Below the pieces are notes generated by a model. The model saw only the letters and a program-made list of their open reading frames with translations. It was not told the origin of the DNA and did no database searches. From the NCBI RefSeq assembly GCF_037414475.1, contig NZ_CP147913.1, forward strand, positions 6,074,001-6,138,000: a DNA stretch of 64,000 nucleotides, written 5' to 3'. The position numbers were made by a program, and so were the translations under genes. The DNA comes from Myxococcus stipitatus. Its GTDB lineage: Bacteria; Myxococcota; Myxococcia; Myxococcales; Myxococcaceae. This document shows positions 42,947 to 51,951 of the stretch, in pieces (position 1 is the stretch's first letter; each line of letters opens with the position of its first letter).

Positions 42947-43768
42947 TCAGGACTTGATGAACGCGAGCAGGTCCGCGTGGAACTGCTCGCGGTGCGTCAC
43001 GGTGAGGCCGTGGGGTGCGCCGGCATAGACCTTGAGCGTGGCGTCCTTGACGATTTTCGCGGCGGCGAGCGCGGACGGGCCGATGGGGACAATCTGGTCG
43101 TCGTCGCCATGGACGATGAGCGTGGGCACGTCGAACTTCTTGAGGTCCTCGGTGAGGTCGGACTCGGAGAAGGCGGTGACGCAGTCGACGGCGGCCTTGA
43201 GGCCGCACTGCATACCTCCGTACCAGAAGGCATCGCGAACGCCCTGGGAGACCTTCGAGCCTGGGCGGTTGGCGCCGAAGAAGGGCACGGTGAGGTCTTG
43301 GAAGAACTGGGAGCGGTCCGCGGCGACGCCGGCGCGGATGGCATCGAAGTTCTCGCGAGGCAAGCCGTTGGGGTTGGTGGGGCTCTTCATCATCACGGGC
43401 GTGACGGAGCCGACGAGCACGGCCTTGGCGACGCGCCGGGTGCCATGTCGGCCGATGTAGCGGGCGACCTCGCCACCGCCGGTGGAGAAGCCGACGAGCA
43501 CGGCGTGCTTCAGGTCGAGGTGGTCCAGGAGGGCGCCGAGGTCATCGGCGTACTGGTTCATGTTGTTGCCGTCCCAGGGCTGGGAGGAGCGGCCATGTCC
43601 GCGCCGGTCGTGTGCGATGCAGCGGAAGCCGCTGGAGGCGAAGTGGTGGAGTTGCTCATCCCAGCTGTCCGAGCTCAGCGGCCAGCCGTGGCTGAAGACG
43701 ATGGGCTGACCCGAGCCCCAGTCCTTGAAGAAGATTTGCGTCCCGTCCTTCGCCTTGAAGGTGCTCAT
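42947..43768 (-). CDS. Alpha/beta hydrolase of non-haem chloroperoxidase type
   Basis: The 273-residue length and start (MSTFKAKDGTQIFFKDWGSG) match cofactor-free haloperoxidases. ATG 43768 is set by AGGAGG 8 bases upstream. The catalytic triad is visible: Ser95 in VGFSTGGGEV, an Asp in VHGDDDQIVP and a His in GAPHGLT. The FSHGWPLSSDSWD oxyanion motif is conserved. Such enzymes are esterases that can also form peracids and oxidise halides; the physiological substrate is not known. It is divergent from the peroxiredoxin gene at 44187, with about 420 bp between, which holds no other supported gene. Confidence 0.9.
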   Translation of the reverse strand: MSTFKAKDGTQIFFKDWGSGQPIVFSHGWPLSSDSWDEQLHHFASSGFRCIAHDRRGHGRSSQPWDGNNMNQYADDLGALLDHLDLKHAVLVGFSTGGGEVARYIGRHGTRRVAKAVLVGSVTPVMMKSPTNPNGLPRENFDAIRAGVAADRSQFFQDLTVPFFGANRPGSKVSQGVRDAFWYGGMQCGLKAAVDCVTAFSESDLTEDLKKFDVPTLIVHGDDDQIVPIGPSALAAAKIVKDATLKVYAGAPHGLTVTHREQFHADLLAFIKS

Positions 43769-44186
43769 GGGTATGGCCTCCTGGGGTGTGATTGAACGAG
43801 GCGCAAGGTATTCGCCGGAGACGTTCGCCCATACCCTCGGCCCGGGGATGACGGACTCACTCGGGCGAGGGAGCGGGGATGCGCGGTTGGGTCCGCTGGT
43901 CGTGCTCGACCCGCTCTCGCCGGAGTCCAAGGTGAGTTTCACCGTGTGGCGCCCCGGCAGCCAATGGCCGTGCGCCAGCGCTCTCATCCGCACGTCGCCG
44001 CAGGGTTGCTGGGTCCTGGCAGAGAGCCATCACTGGATTCCGAACGCTCGTATCGAAGAGTGTCATCAGGTTGTGACGAAGGTGTGGGAGGCAACGTGCG
44101 GGGCCACGATTGTCGTGTCCGGACGAGGGGCTCGCGATAGCTTGCGCCCGCGAGAATCCACTCGTGAAGCAAGGGAGCCCAGGACG

Positions 44187-44645
44187 ATGGCGATTGAGAT
44201 CGGCAGGCCTTTTCCGGACTTCGCACTTCCCAACCAGGACGGGAAGGTTCGGAAGCTGAAGGACTTCGCGGGGAAGTGGCTGGTGGTGTACGTCTATCCC
44301 AAGGACGATACGCCCGGATGCACCATTCAGGGCAGGTCCTTCACCGCGACGAAGGAAGCGTTCTCGAACGCGAACATCGAGGTCATCGGCCTGAGCGAGG
44401 ACGACGTGTCGTCGCACAAGCATTTCTGCGACAAGTTCTCGTTCACCATCGACTTGCTGGCGGACCCCAAGCACGAGCTGCTGGGCGCGACCGGAACAGG
44501 GCGCTCCGAATGGAAAGGCACGATGTACTGGGACCGCACCACGTATGTCGTCGACCCTGGCGGTGTCCTGCGGAAGGTGTATGAGAAGGTCGACCCGAAG
44601 GGACACGAAGTGATGGTGCTCGAGGACATCAAGAAGCTCCAATGA
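44187..44645 (+). CDS. bcp: PrxQ/Bcp-type peroxiredoxin
   Basis: The 152-residue product starts at ATG 44187. It reduces peroxides with thiol cofactors. The peroxidatic Cys is residue 45 in KDDTPGCT. The common PrxQ resolving Cys five residues later is absent (Arg50). A second Cys lies at 81 (HKHFCDKF), a spacing of 36 as known for the Cys47-Cys83 pair of Xylella-type PrxQ, so an atypical two-Cys mechanism is likely. The rest (WDRTTYVVDPGGVLRKVY) is family-typical. It is a cytoplasmic enzyme without signal peptide. Confidence 0.93.
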   Translation: MAIEIGRPFPDFALPNQDGKVRKLKDFAGKWLVVYVYPKDDTPGCTIQGRSFTATKEAFSNANIEVIGLSEDDVSSHKHFCDKFSFTIDLLADPKHELLGATGTGRSEWKGTMYWDRTTYVVDPGGVLRKVYEKVDPKGHEVMVLEDIKKLQ

Positions 44646-44905
44646 CAGGCATTGGAGCCCGGTGATGGCGTCGGGATGGGGGGCGTGGGGCGCCCCCTCG
44701 TCCTCTGCATGAGGTGCTGGCCGAGCACGTGTTCATCGACGACGCTTCGGTTCATGGCCTTGGGCCAACCGTTGGCCGTCCGCCACTGGGGCCTTCAAGC
44801 GTCGGATGACGAACGTGCGGGCCACTCGTGTCCGGCGCGTGTGGTGGCCCGGCACTAGGGTCCCCGCTCGTGGAGCCACGGGACGCGGTCAGGAGACTCA
44901 AGCGT

Positions 44906-45445
44906 GTGAAGGGGCCGTGGGCGCAGGCGCCCTGGTTCCCCAGGGAGGCCTGGAAGAGCTCTCTGGCGCGAGTCGTCTTCGTGTTCATGACGTGGTGGGC
45001 GCTGTGTGACGGAGACCTGAGCAGCCTCACGTTCGGCGTGCCGGTGATGACCGCGGTGCTGGTGGTCAGCTTCATGCTGAGCCCGCCGCGCAGATACTCC
45101 TGGCGGCTCATCGACGTGGTGCGCTTCGGAGTCTTCTTCCTGGCGGGCTCCGTTCAAGGCGGCATCGACGTGGCCCGGCGCGCCCTCGCGCCCGGCATGC
45201 CCATCTCCCCGGTCTTCATCCGCTACCGGTTACGCCTTCCGCCGGGTGCTCCGTGCACCGTGTTCAGAATCACGCTCAGCTTGATGCCGGGCACGCTGAA
45301 CGCGGATGTCCTCGGGGATGAGCTGGTGGTGCACTCACTCGTCGACCGGGGTGAGGTCCTTCACCATGAGCTGGAAGACCTGGAGCGCCGCGTGTCGCGG
45401 CTGTTCGGTCTGGCTCCTCCACCTCCCGAGGCCACCCATGCATGA
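44906..45445 (+). CDS. mnhE: Mrp/Mnh-type antiporter subunit E
   Basis: GTG 44906 with AGGAG upstream gives 179 residues, beginning VKGPWAQAPWFPREAW. Two membrane segments near the N-terminus (RVVFVFMTWWALCDGDL, VPVMTAVLVVSFML) and one in the middle are followed by the conserved FRITLSLMPGTLNAD motif of subunit E. It is the first gene of an eight-gene operon whose members overlap by 4 to 8 bases, typical of translational coupling. In the Mrp complex the small E, F and G subunits shape the cation side of the antiporter. Confidence 0.92.
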   Translation: MKGPWAQAPWFPREAWKSSLARVVFVFMTWWALCDGDLSSLTFGVPVMTAVLVVSFMLSPPRRYSWRLIDVVRFGVFFLAGSVQGGIDVARRALAPGMPISPVFIRYRLRLPPGAPCTVFRITLSLMPGTLNADVLGDELVVHSLVDRGEVLHHELEDLERRVSRLFGLAPPPPEATHA

Positions 45446-45725
45446 GCTGCGCATCGGGGTCGCGTTCTTCCTGTTCCTGACGCTCATGGCCGGACTGGTG
45501 CGAGTCATTCGCGGCCCCACGCTGACAGACCGCTTCATCGTGGCGCAGTTGTTCGGCACCACGGGCGTGGGCGTCCTCGTCCTGCTCGCCGCCGACGAAG
45601 GCAGGGCCGCGCTTCGGGATGTGGCGCTCATCTTCGCGATGCTGGCCCCGGTCACTGTCGTTGCCTTCGTGCGCTTCGCGATAGGTGACCCTCCTGAGGC
45701 CTCGCGGGAGGAGCCGCCGCGATGA
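45438..45725 (+). CDS. mnhF: Mrp/Mnh-type antiporter subunit F
   Basis: The 95-residue product starts at ATG 45438, overlapping the end of mnhE by 8 bases. Three hydrophobic helices are present, with the subunit F core RVIRGPTLTDRFIVAQLFGT and ALIFAMLAPVTVVAFVRF. It is a small membrane subunit of the cation:proton antiporter complex, required for assembly in characterised Mrp systems. Confidence 0.9.
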   Translation: MHELRIGVAFFLFLTLMAGLVRVIRGPTLTDRFIVAQLFGTTGVGVLVLLAADEGRAALRDVALIFAMLAPVTVVAFVRFAIGDPPEASREEPPR

Positions 45726-46033
45726 CGGTCCTGAACGGGCTCTCCGCGCTCTTCCTCATCGCGGGCGCTGGCTTCTGTCTGGCGGGCACCGTGGGGGTGC
45801 TTCGCTTCCCGGACGTCTACTGCCGGCTGCACGCCCTCACCAAGGTCGACAACCTGGGGCTGGGCCTCGTCGTGGTGGGGCTGGCGCTCGAAGCGGGCTC
45901 CTGGGCCACGGCGCTCAAGTTGTTCCTCGTCTGGTTCTTCGTCCTCATCTCCAGCGCCTTCACCTGTCAGCTCATCGCTCGCGCGGCGCTGCGCCGGGGC
46001 GTCGGGGCCTGGGGAGGCACACGCGAGCCATGA
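45722..46033 (+). CDS. mnhG: Mrp/Mnh-type antiporter subunit G
   Basis: The 103-residue product starts in an ATGA overlap with mnhF. It has three hydrophobic helices and the conserved core GVLRFPDVYCRLHALTKVDN with LGLVVVGLA, typical of MnhG/MrpG. It is an integral membrane subunit of the antiporter. Confidence 0.93.
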   Translation: MTVLNGLSALFLIAGAGFCLAGTVGVLRFPDVYCRLHALTKVDNLGLGLVVVGLALEAGSWATALKLFLVWFFVLISSAFTCQLIARAALRRGVGAWGGTREP

Positions 46034-46962
46034 TGGACGCGCTCCTCGATGGTGGGCTCGCCCTGAGCCTGCCTTTCCTCGCGTGGCTGGTGCTTCACAC
46101 CGAAGCCCTGTCCCAAGCGGTCGTCCTCTTCGTCGCGATGGGCCTGATGTCCGCGCTCGCGTGGGCACGGCTGGAGGCGCCCGACATCGCGCTGGTGGAG
46201 GCCGCCGTCGGTACGGGCCTCACCGGCGCGCTGCTGATGCATACGCTGAGCTGGACCGAGGAGTCACAAGCCGAGACACGCACGCGCTCCACTCGATGGC
46301 TGGGGGATGCGCTGGCGGCCACCGTGCTGACCGCAGTCCTGGGATGGGCCGTGCTCGCGCTTCCTCTCCACAGTCAGGGCCTGGGACCCATGGTCAAGGC
46401 ACGGCTGGAAGAGAGCGGCGTGGACCATCCCGTCACGGCGGTGCTCCTGAACTTCCGTGGCTACGACACGCTGTTGGAGATTGCCGTGCTGCTGGTGGCC
46501 GCGCTGGGCGCTCGAGCAGTGAACCCGCGCACCGAGCGGCCCTCGCTGGAGACCGCGGATGACCCGCTCACCGGTGAGCTGTTCCGGATGACGACGCCCT
46601 CCGTGCTGCTGCTGGCGGGCTATCTCGTCTGGGTGGGCGCCCACGGCCCCGGTGGCGCGTTCCAGGCGGGGGCCATCCTCGCGGGAGGCGGAGTGGTGGC
46701 CATCCTGACGACCCGGGTGGGGACTCCGCGAATGTCGTCATGGCAGGTGCGCTGGGCGCTGCTGACAGGCCCGCTGTTGTTCGTGGGTGTCGCCGTGGCA
46801 CCGCTCTTCAGTGGAGGGCAGCTGTTGGAGTTCCCGCCGCGCCTGGCGGGGACGCTCATCTTCATCGTGGAGCTGGCGCTGACGGTCTCCATCACGCTGG
46901 TCCTGTTGATGTTCTTCCCCGCGGTCCGTCCGCCCAAGGTGGAGCACGAGGGGACGCCGTGA
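46030..46962 (+). CDS. mnhB: Fused MbhD/DUF4040-MnhB-like antiporter subunit
   Basis: The 310-residue product starts at ATG 46030, in an ATGA overlap with mnhG. The N-terminal 75 residues carry LEAPDIALVEAAVGTGLTGA, the DUF4040/MbhD signature that normally lies in the C-terminal part of MrpA or in a separate small subunit. The second part (about 135-300) has the MnhB motifs LLEIAVLLVAALGARAV, PGGAFQAGAILAGGGVV and a final TLIFIVELALTVSITLVLLM. The fusion therefore supplies functions of the MrpA tail plus MrpB. No full-length MrpA is encoded in this operon. Confidence 0.88.
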   Translation: MMDALLDGGLALSLPFLAWLVLHTEALSQAVVLFVAMGLMSALAWARLEAPDIALVEAAVGTGLTGALLMHTLSWTEESQAETRTRSTRWLGDALAATVLTAVLGWAVLALPLHSQGLGPMVKARLEESGVDHPVTAVLLNFRGYDTLLEIAVLLVAALGARAVNPRTERPSLETADDPLTGELFRMTTPSVLLLAGYLVWVGAHGPGGAFQAGAILAGGGVVAILTTRVGTPRMSSWQVRWALLTGPLLFVGVAVAPLFSGGQLLEFPPRLAGTLIFIVELALTVSITLVLLMFFPAVRPPKVEHEGTP

Positions 46963-47276
46963 ATCCCTGGGTGCTCTACGCGCTGTCGGGCATGGTGATG
47001 TTCAGCGTGGGGTTGGTGGGGCTCTTCACGCACCAGCACGTGGTGAAGCGCATCCTGGCCGCGAACATCATGGGCTCGGGCGTGCTGCTCGTCCTCGTGG
47101 CGCTGGCGCGGCGAGTGCCCTCGGGACCGCCGGACCCTGTTCCCCACGCGTTGGTGCTCACGGGCATCGTGGTGTCGGTGAGCTCGACGGCGCTGGGCGT
47201 GGCGCTGGCTCGGCGCATCTCCCGTCTGAAGTCCATGGACGCGGCCTCGTCGCGCACGGGGCCGGAGGGTTCATGA
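46959..47276 (+). CDS. mnhC: Mrp/Mnh-type antiporter subunit C (NuoK-like)
   Basis: GTG 46959 overlaps the mnhB stop and gives 105 residues with three helices: YALSGMVMFSVGLVGLF, ILAANIMGSGVLLVLVALA and LVLTGIVVSVSSTALGVAL. The arrangement matches NuoK/MnhC. The last 15 residues are hydrophilic. Its glutamates of the NuoK type are not all present: ILAANIMGSGV has no acidic residue where NuoK has Glu. Confidence 0.88.
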   Translation: MNPWVLYALSGMVMFSVGLVGLFTHQHVVKRILAANIMGSGVLLVLVALARRVPSGPPDPVPHALVLTGIVVSVSSTALGVALARRISRLKSMDAASSRTGPEGS

Positions 47277-48700
47277 CGGGGACCTTCGCCTTGATGGCCT
47301 GGCCGGTCATCCTCCCCCTGTTGGGCGCGGTGCTCGCGCTGCTGGTGGGACGCGATGGCGTGCGCTGGGTCGCGGGTGTGGCGTCCGTGGCGACGCTCAC
47401 CGCGGTCGTGGTGTTGGTGTGGAAGGTGGCGACCGACGGTGTGTTGCATCAGGACCTCGGCGGGTGGGGCGCTCCCCTGGGAATCGCCTGGCGCGCGGAC
47501 GGGCTCGCGGCGTTGATGTTGTTGACGGTCGCCCTGGTGGGTTCGCTCATCAGCGTCAACGCGCTGGACCACTTCGGCAGCCGCGAGGACCGTGAGTTCC
47601 TGCCGCTGTGGCTGTTCGTCTGGTGCGCGCTCAACGCGCTGATGTTGTCCGCGGATGCCTTCAACCTCTACGTCACGCTGGAGCTGACGACCCTCGGCGC
47701 CGTCTCGCTCATCGTGGTGCGTCGCGACCTGCCGGGCCTGGAGGCGGGTCTGCGCTACCTGCTCTTCGCGCTGCCGGGCTCGCTCTGCTACCTGCTGGGC
47801 ATCGCGCTCCTGTATGGCGCGTACGCAGCGCTCGATGTGGGGCTGTTGGCCCAGCGAGTCCAGCCAGGGCCCGTGACGTGGGTCGCGGCCGGGCTGGTGA
47901 CGGTGGGGTTGTGCCTCAAGACACCGTTGTTCCCGCTGCACGTCTGGCTTCCGCCGACCTACACGGGGGCGCCCACGCCCGTGACGGCGCTGCTCTCCGC
48001 GCTCATCTCGAAGGGCTCTTACTACGTGCTGTTCCGCCTGTGGCTGGAGGTCTTCTCGCCCGTGCTCGACGCCGAGGTGGGCCAGTTCCTGGGCGTCCTG
48101 GGCGCGGCGGCGGTGTTGTGGGGGGCGCTGCTGGCGCTGAGCCAGTCGAAGCTCAAGCGCGTCGTCGCCTATTCGAGCGTGTCCCAGATTGGCTACATGT
48201 TCCTGCTCTTCCCCATGGCGACTCGGGGAGCGCAGGCGGGGGCCATCTATCTGGTCGTCTCCCACGCCGCCGCGAAGGCCTCCATGTTCGTGGCGGTGGG
48301 GAACATCCACCAGGCCGTGGGCATCACCGACCTGGGAGGGGTGCAGGGGTTGGCCCATCGGATGCCCTTCACCTTCCTGGCGATGGCGCTGGGGGGCATC
48401 AGCCTGATTGGCATTCCGCCCAGCGGCGGGTTCATCGCGAAGTGGCTCCTGTTGAACGCGTCCGTCGAGACACACCAGTGGTGGTGGGGCGGGGTGCTGC
48501 TGGTGGGCAGCCTGCTGGCGGCGGCGTATGTCTTTCGCATCCTCCGAGGCTCGTTCCTTCCGCTGCCGCCAGGAGTGGAGGTGCGCTCGATTCCGCTGGG
48601 GAAAGAGCTGGCGCCGCTCGCGCTCGCGCTCCTCGCGTTGGTGCTGGGCCTGGTGCCGTGGTTCCCGCTGGGCCTGCTGTCGGTGGGGATGGCGCGATGA
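47273..48700 (+). CDS. mnhD: Antiporter-like subunit 1 (MnhD/NuoN-like)
   Basis: The 475-residue product starts in an ATGA overlap with mnhC. It has about 14 predicted membrane helices. The proton-antiporter core carries the TM5 glutamate in FNLYVTLELTTLGAV and the TM7 lysine region GLCLKTPLFPLHVWLPPTY, with a further Lys in ALLSALISKGSYY. KRVVAYSSVSQIGYM is family-typical. This subunit moves protons through charged residues in the membrane. Confidence 0.94.
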   Translation: MTGTFALMAWPVILPLLGAVLALLVGRDGVRWVAGVASVATLTAVVVLVWKVATDGVLHQDLGGWGAPLGIAWRADGLAALMLLTVALVGSLISVNALDHFGSREDREFLPLWLFVWCALNALMLSADAFNLYVTLELTTLGAVSLIVVRRDLPGLEAGLRYLLFALPGSLCYLLGIALLYGAYAALDVGLLAQRVQPGPVTWVAAGLVTVGLCLKTPLFPLHVWLPPTYTGAPTPVTALLSALISKGSYYVLFRLWLEVFSPVLDAEVGQFLGVLGAAAVLWGALLALSQSKLKRVVAYSSVSQIGYMFLLFPMATRGAQAGAIYLVVSHAAAKASMFVAVGNIHQAVGITDLGGVQGLAHRMPFTFLAMALGGISLIGIPPSGGFIAKWLLLNASVETHQWWWGGVLLVGSLLAAAYVFRILRGSFLPLPPGVEVRSIPLGKELAPLALALLALVLGLVPWFPLGLLSVGMAR

Positions 48701-50178
48701 ACACCTGGCTCCCGCTGTGCGTGGTGTTGAGCTCGCTGCTGCCGGGGCTGGTCATCTTCCTGCTGTCCGACGCTCAGCGGCGCACGCGCACGGTGCTCAA
48801 CCTGGGCGCGGCGGCGTTGAAGCTGCTGCTCACCGCGGCCATGGCGTGGGGCGTGTTCCGAGGGCGCCACTACGAGACTCGCCTGCCCTTCCTCCCCAAC
48901 GCGGACCTGGTGCTCAAGGCGGACACGTTCAGCCTGCTCTTCATCACCCTGTCCGCGGTGCTCTGGTTCGTGACGACCATCTACGCGGTGGGCTACCTGG
49001 AGGGCACCGAGCACCTGAGCCGATTCTTCGGCTTCTTCTCGCTGTGTGTCGCGTCGACGATGGGCATCGCGCTCGCGGGCAACCTGCTCACGTTCTTCCT
49101 CTTCTACGAGATGCTCACGCTGTCGACGTACCCGCTGGTCATCCACAAGGGCACGGCCGAGGCGCTTCGCGCGGGCAATGTGTACCTGCGCTACACGTTG
49201 ATTGGCGCCACGTTGCTGCTCGCGGGCGTGGTGTTGCTGTACATGCTGGCGGGCTCGGTGGAGTTCACCGAGCGGGGCGCGCTGTGGGGCGTGAAGGAGC
49301 ACCGCACGGGCCTGGTGGTGGCCTTCGCGTTGCTGATTTCGGGACTGGGCGTCAAGGCGGCGCTGGTGCCGCTGCATGGCTGGTTGCCCGTCGCGATGGT
49401 GGCCCCCGCGCCGGTGAGCGCGCTGCTGCATGCCGTCGCGGTGGTGAAGGCGGGGGCCTTTGGAATCACTCGCATCATCTACGACGTCTATGGCGTGTTC
49501 CTGGTGCACGACCTGGGGGTGATGCGTCCCTTGGCGGTGGTCGCGGCGGTGACCATCCTCTATGGCTCGTTCCGGGCACTCCAGCAGGGGGACCTGAAGC
49601 GGCGGCTGGCCTACTCCACGGTGAGCCAGGTCGCGTACATCATCGTGGGCGTCTCCATCTTCGGCACGGTGTCCACCATCGGCGGGCTGGTGCACCTGGT
49701 GCATCAAGGCGTGATGAAAATCACCCTGTTCTTCTGCGCGGGGAACTTCGCGGAGGAACTGCACGTGCATCGAGTGAGTGAGCTGCGTGGAATCGGGCGG
49801 CGGATGCCGCTCACCATGGGCGCGTTCACCATCGCCGCGCTGGGGATGATTGGGATTCCTCCCGTCGCGGGCTTCATCACCAAGTGGTACCTGGGCATCG
49901 GTGCGTTGGAGGCGAAGGAGCCCTGGCTGGTGGGCGTGCTGCTCTTGAGCAGCCTGCTCAACGCGGGCTACTTCCTGCCCATCCTCTACTCCGCGTGGTT
50001 CCAGGCTCCGCTTCAAGAGTGGAAGCCGAGTCCTCGAGGCTGGGAGATTGGCCTGTCGTTGTTGCTGCCCACGGTGACGACGGCGGTGTTGTCGCTGGCC
50101 GCGGGGCTGTTCGCGGGTGGAGAGCTCAGCCCGCTGGGCTGGACGCGGCTCATCACCGAGCGGGAGTTCCGGCCGTGA
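48697..50178 (+). CDS. Antiporter-like subunit 2 (MnhD/NuoM-like)
   Basis: The 493-residue product starts in an ATGA overlap. It is a paralogue of the preceding gene, with TM5 glutamate present in FFLFYEMLTLSTYPLV, TM7 lysine in GLGVKAALVPLHGWLPVAM, and LAYSTVSQVAYII. It is predicted to contain a working proton channel. With its neighbours it forms a three-antiporter module more like the membrane arms of Mbh/Nuo complexes than a standard MrpA-MrpD pair. Confidence 0.92.
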   Translation: MNTWLPLCVVLSSLLPGLVIFLLSDAQRRTRTVLNLGAAALKLLLTAAMAWGVFRGRHYETRLPFLPNADLVLKADTFSLLFITLSAVLWFVTTIYAVGYLEGTEHLSRFFGFFSLCVASTMGIALAGNLLTFFLFYEMLTLSTYPLVIHKGTAEALRAGNVYLRYTLIGATLLLAGVVLLYMLAGSVEFTERGALWGVKEHRTGLVVAFALLISGLGVKAALVPLHGWLPVAMVAPAPVSALLHAVAVVKAGAFGITRIIYDVYGVFLVHDLGVMRPLAVVAAVTILYGSFRALQQGDLKRRLAYSTVSQVAYIIVGVSIFGTVSTIGGLVHLVHQGVMKITLFFCAGNFAEELHVHRVSELRGIGRRMPLTMGAFTIAALGMIGIPPVAGFITKWYLGIGALEAKEPWLVGVLLLSSLLNAGYFLPILYSAWFQAPLQEWKPSPRGWEIGLSLLLPTVTTAVLSLAAGLFAGGELSPLGWTRLITEREFRP

Positions 50179-51923
50179 GTGGCGAGAGCTTCGCGTCGCT
50201 CCTGGTCATCGCGTCGCTGTTGGCTCCGCTCGTGTTGGCGCTGGGGGTGATGCTCCCCAGCACGCGCGAGGTGGGGATGATGTTGGCTCCGTGGGCCGCG
50301 CTTCCCTCGCTGGTGTTGGGGCTGGGCACGGGGGCCTCGGTCCACTGGAAGAGCGTGCTGCTGGGGATGTGGCTGTACTCGCCGGACAGGGTGACGACGA
50401 CGTATCTGCTCTTCACGGGGGCCTTGTGGCTCCTCGCGGGGCTCTTCGCGAAGGGGTACCTGCGCGGGGATTCGCACCGGCCCTCGTTCTGGGGCTTCTA
50501 CCTGGCGACGCTGGCGGGGAACGTGGGGGCGGTGCTCGCCCAGGACATGGCGAGCTTCTATCTGTTCTTCGCGATGATGACGTTCTGCGCGTATGGGCTC
50601 GTCGTCCATCTGCGCGACGGGCGCGCGGCCGAGGCGGCGCGGGTCTACATCGTGATGGCGTTGCTCGGGGAGGTGTGTCTGCTCGCCGCCTTCTTCCTCA
50701 CGGCGGGGACGCGCATCAACCTGATGCTCGCGGCGGTTCCGCGCGTGGTGGCGGAGTCGGGTTCGCGAGACCTCATCGTGGTGCTGGTGCTCCTGGGGTT
50801 TGGCGTCAAGGCGGGGGCGCTCCTGTTGCACATGTGGCTGCCGTTGGCGCATCCCGTCGCGCCCGCGCCCGCGAGCGCCGTGCTGAGCGGGGCCATCATC
50901 AAGGTGGGCGTGCTGGGATGGCTGCGCTTCCTTCCTCTGGGACAGGCGAGCCTGCCGGCGGTGGGCCAGGTCTGTGTGTCGATGGGACTCGCCGCCGCGT
51001 TCTACGCCGTGGCCGTGGGGCTCACGCAGCGCGAGGCGAAGACGGTGCTGGCGTATTCGAGCGTGAGCCAGATGGGCTTCCTCACGCTCGCGGTGGGGTT
51101 GGCGTTGGGGACTCCGGCGGCGTCTCCGCTGCTCGTCGGCGCGGTGCTCGTCTATGCGGTGCACCATGCGATGGCGAAGGGCCTGCTGTTCCTCGGCACA
51201 GGGCTCTTGCCCGCGACAGGTCCGCGAGGATGGGGCCGAGGGTGGGTGTTGGCCGGACTCGTATGGTCCGCGCTGGAGATTGCTGGAGCACCTCTGACGA
51301 GCGGGGCGCTGGCCAAGCTGTCCCTCAAATCCGCCGAGGCCGCGGCTCAGGGCCCGGAGTCCCTGCCGCCGCTGTTGTCACTCGCGGCGGTGGGCAGCAC
51401 GCTCCTCATGGTGCGCTTCCTGATGTGTGTGTGGGCGGAGTCGCCAGCGCACGGGGAGTCCGGCGTGGGATGGATGGCGGTGGCGTGGGGGCTGCTGTTC
51501 GCGGTGGATACGGCGCTGCTCTTCGGGACGCCCGTGGGGCGCGAGCAACTTCCACACCTGCTCGAACCGAAGAACCTCGTGTCGTCCGCGTGGCCCGTCC
51601 TCGTGGGCGGCACGGTGGGCGCACTCGCCTGGCGCATGGGCCGGAGGCGCTCGTGGCGAATGCCACGGGTTCCCGCCGGAGATGTGCTGTGGCCGGTGAT
51701 GCGGGTGATTCAACCGGTCTGGAGGTTGGTGACCGCGGGCGCGGCGCGGGACTCGGTGGGGCAGGGGAAGGTGTCCCTGCACTTGCAGCAAGGCATCGAG
51801 CGGCTTCAACACCTCATCCTCGATGCGGTGGACCGGGCCGAAGGGAGGCTGAGCCACCTGCGACAGGTGGGGCTCGCGCTGCTCCTCTGGCTGGTGGTCT
51901 TCCTGCTGCTCCTCATCCGCTGA
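50175..51923 (+). CDS. Antiporter-like subunit 3, lacks TM5 glutamate
   Basis: GTG 50175 overlaps the preceding stop and gives 582 residues. The core aligns with the other two large subunits (GVKAGALLLHMWLPLAHPVA for TM7, VLAYSSVSQMGFLTLA). The TM5 motif, however, reads SFYLFFAMMTFCAYGLV, with Ala where the family Glu stands (FFLFYEMLTL in subunit 2). The C-terminal extension of about 100 residues has a basic, helical segment (LHLQQGIERLQHLILDAVDR) and a last membrane helix (ALLLWLVVFLLLLI). It may be a structural or regulatory subunit. Confidence 0.9.
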   Translation: MSGESFASLLVIASLLAPLVLALGVMLPSTREVGMMLAPWAALPSLVLGLGTGASVHWKSVLLGMWLYSPDRVTTTYLLFTGALWLLAGLFAKGYLRGDSHRPSFWGFYLATLAGNVGAVLAQDMASFYLFFAMMTFCAYGLVVHLRDGRAAEAARVYIVMALLGEVCLLAAFFLTAGTRINLMLAAVPRVVAESGSRDLIVVLVLLGFGVKAGALLLHMWLPLAHPVAPAPASAVLSGAIIKVGVLGWLRFLPLGQASLPAVGQVCVSMGLAAAFYAVAVGLTQREAKTVLAYSSVSQMGFLTLAVGLALGTPAASPLLVGAVLVYAVHHAMAKGLLFLGTGLLPATGPRGWGRGWVLAGLVWSALEIAGAPLTSGALAKLSLKSAEAAAQGPESLPPLLSLAAVGSTLLMVRFLMCVWAESPAHGESGVGWMAVAWGLLFAVDTALLFGTPVGREQLPHLLEPKNLVSSAWPVLVGGTVGALAWRMGRRRSWRMPRVPAGDVLWPVMRVIQPVWRLVTAGAARDSVGQGKVSLHLQQGIERLQHLILDAVDRAEGRLSHLRQVGLALLLWLVVFLLLLIR

Positions 51924-51951
51924 GCGGCGCTCGCGAGCGAGGAGGCCGCGC

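Noticed and set aside
44646..44905. Short frames between peroxiredoxin and the antiporter operon
   Set aside because: Several short open frames on both strands (for example one reading HEVLAEHVFIDDASVHG) lack starts, ribosome-binding sites or family similarity.
46976..48475. Long minus-strand frames across the antiporter operon
   Set aside because: Products are rich in Arg, Gln and His with no hydrophobic or motif content, typical of shadows opposite membrane-protein genes.
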